A stretch of DNA of 64,000 bases from Crocinitomicaceae bacterium (GTDB lineage: Bacteria; Bacteroidota; Bacteroidia; Flavobacteriales_D; Crocinitomicaceae): NCBI GenBank assembly GCA_030833845.1, contig JAURGK010000006.1, forward strand, positions 27,813-91,812, given 5' to 3'. The notes under the pieces are model-generated. The model did not search any database, was not told the DNA's origin, and worked only from the letters and a program-made list of their open reading frames with translations. Both the position numbers and the translations under genes were made by a program. This document shows positions 1 through 7,508 of the stretch, one piece after another (position 1 is the first letter of the stretch; each line of letters begins with the position of its first letter).

Positions 1-203
1 AAACCAACGAGGCTTGCTAGTATCAACGACATGCGTTTGTTGTAGCCAGAGCGCAGGACATACGCTCCATATTCTCTATTGCGGTGTGCGAATACTGCTT
101 CATTGCGGCTTACTGAGGTAATGGCTTCCCAATTTCGATTGACATAGTAATCAAAAAGAGAGAAAGCTGTTACGAGCGCGACGATTACATAAATGACTGT
201 CAT
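1..203 (-). CDS. tonB: TonB-like energy transducer, N-terminal part (truncated by window edge)
   Basis: My reverse translation from 203: MTVIYVIVALVTAFSLFDYYVNRNWEAITSVSRNEAVFAHRNREYGAYVLRSGYNKRMSLILASLVG. The NREYGAYxLRxxYNKR motif is typical of Bacteroidota TonB N-termini. It lies immediately downstream of exbD genes. Confidence 0.7.
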   Translation of the reverse strand, partial: MTVIYVIVALVTAFSLFDYYVNRNWEAITSVSRNEAVFAHRNREYGAYVLRSGYNKRMSLILASLVG

Positions 204-207
204 GGCC

Positions 208-849
208 TTAGTTTTTTTCTTTTAACAATTCTTTTTCTCCAGGCGATAGATCAGTTGGTGCAATCACACCTACGTTTGCAATCTTGAGCTCGTCAACAAG
301 ATCAATGAAACTTTTGCAAAGCGCTTTGTCGTCGGTTTTGATGAGTACCTTCACCGCTTCTGGTTTTTTGGTAAGGTCATCTAACTTTCTTTTAAACGTA
401 GTATCTGCAATTTGCTTCTTGTCTAGTTTTTGCTCGAGTATCGCCTTATTCTTAATAACGTAATCGTTCCAAGAAGCTAACAATTTTCTTACACTATTTT
501 CGCCTGATCCAAAATTTGCCTCTTCCAATTCGGTAGGGCCATCTTTTCCAGGTTGACTTTTAGAGTAGAACTCACCTCTGTAGTAGTAAACTTTGTCATC
601 AGCAAGGATAAATGTAGCGGCATTGTTGATTTTTGGTGCATCTACTTTTTCACCGTCTGGTACTTTTGCGGGGTAGTTGAGTGGCATTACCTTAGGCTTG
701 CTGAAGGTAGATGTAAGGACGAAAAACGTCAAAAGAAGGAAGGCAAGATCCACCATAGGGGTCATGTCTACGTGTGTAGACCCTTTCTTCGCACGTTTTT
801 TGCCTTTTTTGCCGTGGTCTCCACCGCCGCTTTCTGCGATTTGTGCCAT
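208..849 (-). CDS. exbD: ExbD/TolR family biopolymer transporter
   Basis: Single N-terminal TM with VDMTPMVDLAFLLLTFFVLTSTF signature; in operon with ExbB. Confidence 0.9.
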   Translation of the reverse strand: MAQIAESGGGDHGKKGKKRAKKGSTHVDMTPMVDLAFLLLTFFVLTSTFSKPKVMPLNYPAKVPDGEKVDAPKINNAATFILADDKVYYYRGEFYSKSQPGKDGPTELEEANFGSGENSVRKLLASWNDYVIKNKAILEQKLDKKQIADTTFKRKLDDLTKKPEAVKVLIKTDDKALCKSFIDLVDELKIANVGVIAPTDLSPGEKELLKEKN

Positions 850-855
850 GTTTAT

Positions 856-1521
856 TTAGTTAACGGGAATTGCTTCCGCAGAGGTTACAAAATTCAAATT
901 ATTCAAATTCAAGTCTCTAAATACATCAATAACTGTAGCTGCGTCTTTGTAGAGTGTTTTGGAATCTACACGTAAGATGAACTTTGGCTTGAAATCTTCC
1001 ATTTTGGGATCTGCGCCTTTAGCCTTAGCGGCTTCAAAGGCTGTGCGCCCTGTGTTGCCAGCGGCTTTTGCAGCGAAGGAGATCCAATCCAATAGTTCGT
1101 TATTTGTAGAATCAGTAGGAATTCCTTTTGTAGGGAATCCTGCACGTTTTGCAGCTTCGGTTTTCATGTATGCAGGTAGTTCTTGCATCGTACAACCAAA
1201 GGTTGACATAAAAGAAAACTCCTCAACTTGTTCTTGGTTTAAAGATACTTTGTACTTACCAAGCATGTCGTTGAGCATTTCTTTTCGGGCTTCAGGATCC
1301 GATAAATTGAAAAATACGCGACCGTCTTTGTCTAGGGTAACCATCAGGACGTTTTCAGGAATGATTTTATCACTGATACTAGATGGTGTTTCAACGGTTA
1401 CGGGTTCTGCAGTTCGGAAAGAAGCAGTCAACATGAAGAAGGTCACAAGCAAGAACGCCAAGTCAACCATAGGGGTCATATCTATGGAAGGCGTGCCTTT
1501 GGGCATTTTAATTTTTGGCAT
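856..1521 (-). CDS. exbD: ExbD/TolR family biopolymer transporter (second paralogue)
   Basis: IDMTPMVDLAFLLVTFFMLTASF signature; tandem to the other exbD. Confidence 0.9.
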   Translation of the reverse strand: MPKIKMPKGTPSIDMTPMVDLAFLLVTFFMLTASFRTAEPVTVETPSSISDKIIPENVLMVTLDKDGRVFFNLSDPEARKEMLNDMLGKYKVSLNQEQVEEFSFMSTFGCTMQELPAYMKTEAAKRAGFPTKGIPTDSTNNELLDWISFAAKAAGNTGRTAFEAAKAKGADPKMEDFKPKFILRVDSKTLYKDAATVIDVFRDLNLNNLNFVTSAEAIPVN

Positions 1522-1548
1522 TGCTTGAGTATTTACTTAAGTTGACAA

Positions 1549-2352
1549 TTAATTATTCGATGCAAAGTCTTGCACAATCGTAAAGCTAGCTTCGTCGATA
1601 CCGTATGTCATGGCGTCGATTTTTGTCGAGAAGAAACTAAATGCGATAATTGCAATCGTTGAACCGGTAATACCGAAAGCGGTATTGATAAGTGCTTCAG
1701 AGATACCAGTAGAAAGTTCTGCGGTATCAGGAGCCCCTTGCGACATAGCCGCAAATGAACGGATCATACCAAGTACTGTTCCAATCAAACCAATCAAGGT
1801 AGAAATTGAAGCAGTGGTAGATAATACAGGCAAGTTCTTAGAAAGCATTGGCAATTCCAATGAAGTTGCTTCTTCAAGTTCTTTTTTCAAAGCCTCTAAT
1901 TTTTGTTCTTTATCCATTTCGGAATCTTTAGCCATCATTTGGTATTTCACCAAACCAGCACGAACCACATTGGCCAAAGAACCGCGCTGAGCGTCACAAG
2001 CCTCAATAGCGCCATTGAAATCTTTAGCAGCCATCAATTCTTTAATTTTTTCGATGAATTGGTTGGCTTTTCCTTTACCATTTGCCAACATAAGGGTTAC
2101 GAGACGCTCAAGGGTGAAAATTAATACGATCAAGTTTACAGCAACAAGACCAGGCACAATGAATCCACCTTTGTAAATTACACCAAGAAGGTTTCCTTCT
2201 ACTGGTTCTGCCTCAGGATTTCTGTCCACGAAATTTCCTGGATCACCAAAAATGTATTTGTAAATCATGATACCTGCAATAAGCGCAAGTGCTATAGCCA
2301 GAAATGCAACAATTGCTGAAAACCCTCCGGCTGTTTTTTGTTTTTTGTCCAT
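1549..2352 (-). CDS. exbB: MotA/TolQ/ExbB proton channel family protein
   Basis: TM topology and GLIGTVLGMIRSFAAMSQ...ISEALINTAFGITGSTIAIIAFSFF motif. Confidence 0.9.
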   Translation of the reverse strand: MDKKQKTAGGFSAIVAFLAIALALIAGIMIYKYIFGDPGNFVDRNPEAEPVEGNLLGVIYKGGFIVPGLVAVNLIVLIFTLERLVTLMLANGKGKANQFIEKIKELMAAKDFNGAIEACDAQRGSLANVVRAGLVKYQMMAKDSEMDKEQKLEALKKELEEATSLELPMLSKNLPVLSTTASISTLIGLIGTVLGMIRSFAAMSQGAPDTAELSTGISEALINTAFGITGSTIAIIAFSFFSTKIDAMTYGIDEASFTIVQDFASNN

Positions 2353-2392
2353 AATGATCGTTTTTTAATTTTTCATTTTTACAATTGAACGC

Positions 2393-2424
2393 CAAAAATA
2401 AAAAACTTTAGTTCCTTTTCAAAA
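2393..2424 (-). promoter_or_regulatory. Bacteroidota-type promoter for exbB operon (TTG-N19-TAnnTTTG)
   Basis: Minus strand reads TTTTG-AAAAGGAACTAAAGTTTTT-TATTTTTG upstream of exbB; the -7 box is a perfect TAnnTTTG. Confidence 0.6.
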
Positions 2425-2555
2425 CGAAATCCCAATGTTTCTAGCTCTTGAACGCAGAAATATTGGAATCCTAACATAAAGTCTTTAAAATACGGCAGAA
2501 ATTCATTCTCTTAGTAAATACTATTTTGGATTTTTTAATATTTACTTAACATTGT

Positions 2556-2588
2556 AAATGCCCCGAACTGTTACGGTCGGGGCATTTT
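2556..2588. terminator. Intrinsic terminator hairpin (AAATGCCCCGA / TCGGGGCATTT)
   Basis: 11-bp perfect inverted repeat with T-rich flank, between genes. Confidence 0.75.
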
Positions 2589-2609
2589 ACTACTTGGAGA
2601 CTGCTATTT

Positions 2610-3020
2610 TTATTCAACTGCTTCTAATTTGTACACATCTCCGTCGATGTCTATCCATAATTCCTTAGCGGTCAAGCGATTTATTTTTGCTGTTGTAACA
2701 TATCCATCAATGATGATTTGTAATTCTTCCTTATTGTTGTTGAATTGCCAAGTCCCGGAATAGGCGTCCTCATATTCCCATCCGGGTTCCGTAGAGATGT
2801 CAGTGACTATGAAGCTGCCATTTTTATTAAAATCAAATTCAACATGATAATAGCCGTTTAATACCTCTGAGCCAATTGATATGGCGTTCCAATTTTGGGT
2901 TAATCGCGCCTCTTTTGTTCTTAAAGAAAAATTTGGGCCATCAGGATACTTGGCACATGAATTGAGAAGGGATAATGCCAAAAAGGCGATCATAAAGATT
3001 TGTGTGAGTTGTTTTTTCAT
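2610..3020 (-). CDS. Small lipocalin-like lipoprotein, unknown function
   Basis: Signal peptide with lipobox LLNSC; beta-rich body. Confidence 0.65.
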   Translation of the reverse strand: MKKQLTQIFMIAFLALSLLNSCAKYPDGPNFSLRTKEARLTQNWNAISIGSEVLNGYYHVEFDFNKNGSFIVTDISTEPGWEYEDAYSGTWQFNNNKEELQIIIDGYVTTAKINRLTAKELWIDIDGDVYKLEAVE

Positions 3021-3140
3021 GATATATCATTTTTAAGTTTCAATCAAAGGAAACGATTTAGGCACTTTGGAGCAAAACTTTTTTCGCAACCAGAGGTTTA
3101 TGATTTGCGATTTTCGCAACCGTACACTTTGGCGTATTTG

Positions 3141-3184
3141 AAGAAAAAATAAAAAACCCTTGCTTCGTTGGAAACAAGGGTTTT
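3141..3184 (-). terminator. Intrinsic terminator downstream of tRNA-Cys
   Basis: Minus strand AAACCCTTG-TTTCCAACGAAG-CAAGGGTTTTTTATTTTTT. Confidence 0.75.
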
Positions 3185-3186
3185 GG

Positions 3187-3257
3187 AGGTCTCAAGCGGA
3201 TTCGAACCGCTGTAGACGGTTTTGCAGACCGGTGCCTAACCGCTCGGCCATGAGACC
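3187..3257 (-). tRNA. tRNA-Cys (GCA anticodon)
   Basis: Minus strand GGTCTCATGGCCGAGCGGTTAGGCACCGGTCTGCAAAACCGTCTACAGCGGTTCGAATCCGCTTGAGACCT: 7-bp acceptor GGTCTCA/TGAGACC, loop CTGCAAA, T-arm GGTTCGAATCC. Confidence 0.95.
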
Positions 3258-3268
3258 ATCTTGGTGTG

Positions 3269-3300
3269 CAAAGATATATAATTTTCGAGTTTCTAAAAAG
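3269..3300 (-). promoter_or_regulatory. Bacteroidota-type promoter for tRNA-Cys
   Basis: Minus strand CTTTTT-N18-TATCTTTG, perfect TAnnTTTG about 11 nt before the tRNA 5' end. Confidence 0.5.
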
Positions 3301-3333
3301 ACTACGTCAGAACTTGAATCATATTTTTCAACT

Positions 3334-4650
3334 TTATTTTTCTATAATCAACTTCATGTGCAACACCTGACCTGTGTTGAACTCAACCTCTATGAGGTAT
3401 ACGCCTGATCCTTGCTGATTCAAAGACAATTCAAAAATTGGAACTTCATGTTGTGGAGATTCGAAGACTACGGATCCAGAAAGGTTCATTATGCGCAGTG
3501 ATTTAAAACCGTGAGTTGTTTGCACTGTAAAAGAACCAGAAGTAGGATTGGGGTAACATTGAAGGGATTGAACTTCTGCATACTCATCAAGCGCTGCGCT
3601 GGTGCAAGACTCATCGCTTGGAGTGCCATCACAATAGGTGGTTGGATAAAGCAATGCTTGCTCTTGCATGGCATTGGCGGGGAGCAACATTGTTTGGGTA
3701 CATCCCATTACATCAATTAGGAAGTCTCGAACAAATTTTTCTGTGCTGTCCATATAAGCGGCGTTGCTCAGGTAGGGGACATGAGGGGCATTATTAAAAG
3801 TATAGAACTGATTTTGTACCCCAACGGCACAAGCTCTTTCATGTAGCATCCGGCTTCCATCTAAATACATTAATGGTGTGCCGGGATTGACCAAGCCACG
3901 ATTGTAGGTAACAGTACCATCATTGGTGCCGTGAACAGAACAAAGCGGGATGTCTCCGTTCTCTAACCAATTGTAGCGTGCCAATGCTCCACAACCGTTG
4001 ATTACTGCATGAACGGTGGTTGAATATCCAGGGTTTCCGGAGTTTCCTTCGAGCCCTCCCATGCCATTTAAGGTTCCAGTACTCATGTAATCACTGAACT
4101 GGCATTCGTCGGTGAGGTAGGCCACGTGAAGTGCAGTTATGGCACCAGCAGAGCTACCTCCAATGAAAATATGGTTAGTGTCAATTTTAAATTGATTGGT
4201 GGTTTGTGCATCTTTATAGAAATAGCGAATAGCCGCCCTGAGGTCTTGTACCGCTCGCACGACCGCCTTTACAGCATTTGTGGAATCGAAAGGGAAGAAA
4301 CCGAGTCGGTAATCAATGCTTGCACAGACATATCCTTTTTTTGCGAAATTTTCTGAAAGGGTTTTGACATCGGGGTCGGTTTTGCTGCCTCCGATAAAAC
4401 TGCCACCGTGTACCCAGATGATCAAAGGCCTTGCAGCCAATGTATCGTTGGTGGGTTCATAAAAATCGAGTTTGAGGGAGGTATTGGAATTGGCCCAATT
4501 TAAATTTTGCCCGTAATTTAAGTTACTTGTAAGGGTGTAGTTTGCAAAAACTTGTTCTGCAAATCGCCCGCTGTTGCATGGGTCTTGCGCAAGCAAGTTG
4601 AGTAAGTATCCGAAGAAAAATAAACCAAAGCATAGTAGTTTTTTAGTCAT
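3334..4650 (-). CDS. Secreted alpha/beta-hydrolase (carboxylesterase/lipase-like) with T9SS C-terminal sorting domain
   Basis: LIIWVHGGSFIGGSKTD oxyanion region, GGSSAGA nucleophile elbow; C-term YPNPTSGSFTVQ...GVYLIEVE...KLIIEK T9SS tail. Confidence 0.85.
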   Translation of the reverse strand: MTKKLLCFGLFFFGYLLNLLAQDPCNSGRFAEQVFANYTLTSNLNYGQNLNWANSNTSLKLDFYEPTNDTLAARPLIIWVHGGSFIGGSKTDPDVKTLSENFAKKGYVCASIDYRLGFFPFDSTNAVKAVVRAVQDLRAAIRYFYKDAQTTNQFKIDTNHIFIGGSSAGAITALHVAYLTDECQFSDYMSTGTLNGMGGLEGNSGNPGYSTTVHAVINGCGALARYNWLENGDIPLCSVHGTNDGTVTYNRGLVNPGTPLMYLDGSRMLHERACAVGVQNQFYTFNNAPHVPYLSNAAYMDSTEKFVRDFLIDVMGCTQTMLLPANAMQEQALLYPTTYCDGTPSDESCTSAALDEYAEVQSLQCYPNPTSGSFTVQTTHGFKSLRIMNLSGSVVFESPQHEVPIFELSLNQQGSGVYLIEVEFNTGQVLHMKLIIEK

Positions 4651-4720
4651 AACTGTAATTTTATTCTAATTTAGAAATAAATAGCGCTATGCGTTGAAAA
4701 ATATACACTTAGTTTAATTT

Positions 4721-5602
4721 TTGACTATGAAAATCTATTTCCCCCTTCTATTATTTTTGTTTACAGCTCAAATAGTTGTAGCACAGGATCTTGCAGCTTA
4801 TAGAATTTACAACGCAAAAGGCAAGGAAGTCTCGTTTAAAAATATGTGCAAAGCGATGAATGATGTAGACATTGTGTTGTTTGGGGAATTTCACGACAAT
4901 CCAATTGCCCATTGGTTACAACTCGAGCTCACTGGGCAAATGTTCAAAACCCATGGTCAAAATTTACAGCTTGGTTTTGAAATGTTTGAACAAGACCAAC
5001 AAGAAACTTTAAGTACTTATTTGAAAGGGGAAATCAAAGATGAAAACCTTAAAGATAGCCTCAGACTTTGGCCCAATTACAAAACAGATTATGCTCCTTT
5101 GGTCAATTTCGCAAAGGAAAATGGCCTAACTTGTGTAGCTTCCAATATCCAACGAAAATATGCGAGTTTGCTTTTTAAGAAAGGGAGGGCTGCTCTTGAT
5201 ACGCTCCCGCAATCTATAAAAGATCAAATGGCACCTTTGACCTTTGCCTTTGACACCACACTTAGTCAGTATCAAAACATGAAACAGATGGGTGCGCATA
5301 TGGGTCCTGGAATGGGCTGGCGCATGGTGGAGGCTCAAGCGATCAAAGACGCCACCATGGCACATTTCATTTTACATAACCCTTGGCGCCAAACACAAAC
5401 CGTGCATTTGCATTTTAATGGCGCTTATCATTCTGATTTCTATCAAGGAATCATGTGGTATTTGTTGCAACAAGAACCAAGTTTAAACATCCGGACCATT
5501 AGTACAGTCAGTCAAGATGATGTAAAGGAATTAGATGCAGAGCATCTAGGCCGGGCTGATTTTATCATTTGCGTGCCAAGCACAATGACTTCAACACACT
5601 GA
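4721..5602 (+). CDS. ChaN family (haem-uptake-type, DUF399) protein
   Basis: Signal peptide; DIVLFGEFHDNPIAHWLQLEL motif characteristic of ChaN. Confidence 0.8.
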   Translation: MTMKIYFPLLLFLFTAQIVVAQDLAAYRIYNAKGKEVSFKNMCKAMNDVDIVLFGEFHDNPIAHWLQLELTGQMFKTHGQNLQLGFEMFEQDQQETLSTYLKGEIKDENLKDSLRLWPNYKTDYAPLVNFAKENGLTCVASNIQRKYASLLFKKGRAALDTLPQSIKDQMAPLTFAFDTTLSQYQNMKQMGAHMGPGMGWRMVEAQAIKDATMAHFILHNPWRQTQTVHLHFNGAYHSDFYQGIMWYLLQQEPSLNIRTISTVSQDDVKELDAEHLGRADFIICVPSTMTSTH

Positions 5603-5603
5603 T

Positions 5604-6671
5604 TTATTTTAATGGAATTCCACGTGAACTTACGGGGCCGTCAGACTTGCTTTTTTCCAAACTAAAGGTAAAGGTAGTGCCCATGCCAACTGAGCTTGAA
5701 ACTTGGATTTGTTGTCCGTGTGATTCAATAATGTGTTTGACAATGGCCAAGCCTAGTCCTGAGCCACCTTCATTTCTATTTCTACTTTTCTCGACGCGGT
5801 AAAACCGCTCAAAAATTCTGGGCAAGTGTTGAGGTTCTATGCCAGGTCCGTTGTCTTTGACTTGGATGTTGTAGGTTTGATCTATTTGTACTACGCTAAT
5901 GCACAACTCACCAGCTTGGTTGCCATAAGCAATGGCATTACTTATCAAGTTAATGAGTACCTGTGAGATTTTATTACGATCGGCATTGACATAGCAATAA
6001 GGGTCTGCAGCTTCTATGCGCAACCAAAATTGCTTTTCTTTGGCAACCAACTCTAAAGATTCATAAGACTCTTCGATGAGTTCAAGTAAATCAAAAGATC
6101 TCAATTCAACCAAAATACGCTCTAATTCTAGTTTGGTGAGTTGGTCGAGGTCGTCGAGAATGTGGGTCATACGATCCGTTGATTTGGACGCACGCTCTAA
6201 GAATGTTTGCAGTACTTTGGGGTCGTTCATTCCACCATCAAGAAGAGAGTCTAGGTAGCCTTGTATTGAAAAAACTGGAGTCTTGAGTTCATGTGCCAAA
6301 TTGCCAAGAAATTCTTTTCTAAATGCCGCTTGCTCTTTGAGTTTTTCAATTTCTGAATTGCGATTTTGTTTCCAATCTTTGACTTGCTTTTCTCCCTCTT
6401 CGACAATTTCATCAATGCTCTGATTCGAAACTGTGGTTTCTAGGTTTTGAATACTCCTGTAGATCAGACTCATGCGGTGTTGCAAAAATCTTTTGATGAT
6501 GTAATAAAAAATGGTGTAGGCAAAAACTCCCGTTACCAAAGGGATCAAGAAAATCAGTGTATTACTTAATGCAACGATTTGTAAGTGGACAAAAAGTGTG
6601 AACAAAAAGCTGAGCACATAAAATAATATGCTTCCACTTAATATTAGAATACTAGGCCTTGCTTTTCTCAC
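5604..6671 (-). CDS. PhoR-like sensor histidine kinase
   Basis: Two TMs; H-box FLGNLAHELKTPVFSIQGYLDSL; N, G1, G2 boxes (NLISNAIAYG, DNGPGI, GGSGLGLAIV). Confidence 0.92.
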   Translation of the reverse strand: MRKARPSILILSGSILFYVLSFLFTLFVHLQIVALSNTLIFLIPLVTGVFAYTIFYYIIKRFLQHRMSLIYRSIQNLETTVSNQSIDEIVEEGEKQVKDWKQNRNSEIEKLKEQAAFRKEFLGNLAHELKTPVFSIQGYLDSLLDGGMNDPKVLQTFLERASKSTDRMTHILDDLDQLTKLELERILVELRSFDLLELIEESYESLELVAKEKQFWLRIEAADPYCYVNADRNKISQVLINLISNAIAYGNQAGELCISVVQIDQTYNIQVKDNGPGIEPQHLPRIFERFYRVEKSRNRNEGGSGLGLAIVKHIIESHGQQIQVSSSVGMGTTFTFSLEKSKSDGPVSSRGIPLK

Positions 6672-7348
6672 TTTTCTTCGAAGGTATATCCAACACCTTT
6701 TATGGTGCGAATATACGCATCTCCAAGTTTTTCTCGCAATTTTCTAATGTGGACATCGATGGTGCGCTCTCCTACAACGGTGTCGTTGCCCCAAACAACA
6801 GCTAAAATTTGGTCTCGGTTAAAAACTTTGCCAGGTCTGCTTGCTAAAAGTTCAAGCAATTCAAATTCTTTCTTGGGTAAGTGCAACTCCTTATCGTCAA
6901 ATTCCACAACATATCGATCGCGATCTATAAGCAGCGTATTGCTTGCTTCTTCTCCTTTTTTGTTTTTCATCCTACGGAGTAAGGAATCAATTTTACTTAT
7001 CAAAAGGCGTGGCCTGATGGGTTTGGAAATATAGTCGTCGGCACCCGCTTCAAATCCTGCAATTTGAGCATAATCTTCTGTTCTTGCAGTTAAAAATGCA
7101 ATGACTGGCTGTACCATGTTGAGGTCCTTTCGAATGACCTGACAAGTTTCGATGCCATCCATTTTGGGCATCATGACATCAAGCAGAATTAAGGAAGGAT
7201 TGATTTGTTGTACTATGCGAAGTGCGTCTATGCCATTGGTTGCAGTAAAAACCTTATAACCTTCCTTTTGGACATTATATGACAAGAACTCTAAGATATC
7301 TGGTTCATCATCAACAATTAAAATAGTGTGTCCTTTGTTTGCTTCCAT
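6668..7348 (-). CDS. PhoB/OmpR-family response regulator
   Basis: REC domain (LLDVMMPKMDG, K in ISKP) and winged helix; 4-bp overlap with the kinase gene. Confidence 0.93.
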   Translation of the reverse strand: MEANKGHTILIVDDEPDILEFLSYNVQKEGYKVFTATNGIDALRIVQQINPSLILLDVMMPKMDGIETCQVIRKDLNMVQPVIAFLTARTEDYAQIAGFEAGADDYISKPIRPRLLISKIDSLLRRMKNKKGEEASNTLLIDRDRYVVEFDDKELHLPKKEFELLELLASRPGKVFNRDQILAVVWGNDTVVGERTIDVHIRKLREKLGDAYIRTIKGVGYTFEEK

Positions 7349-7456
7349 CGGATGGTTTTATTGTACAAAGGTGGCCTAGTATTCTAATTGCAGCGTTAAT
7401 CAATGTTTAAATAAGCGTTAATTCTAAGGGCTTATTTCTTAACATAGGCTTAATAC

Positions 7457-7490
7457 AAAAGGGGAAACATAAGTCTCCCCCTTTAATTTT
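7457..7490 (-). terminator. Probable intrinsic terminator after the DUF5723/OmpA gene
   Basis: AAAGGGG...CCCCTTT inverted repeat plus T/A-rich flanks. Confidence 0.5.
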
Positions 7491-7508
7491 ATCTATAACA
7501 GACCGTAC

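Noticed and set aside
959-1528. 189-aa + strand ORF
   Set aside because: Completely antisense to a clear exbD; no recognisable domain.
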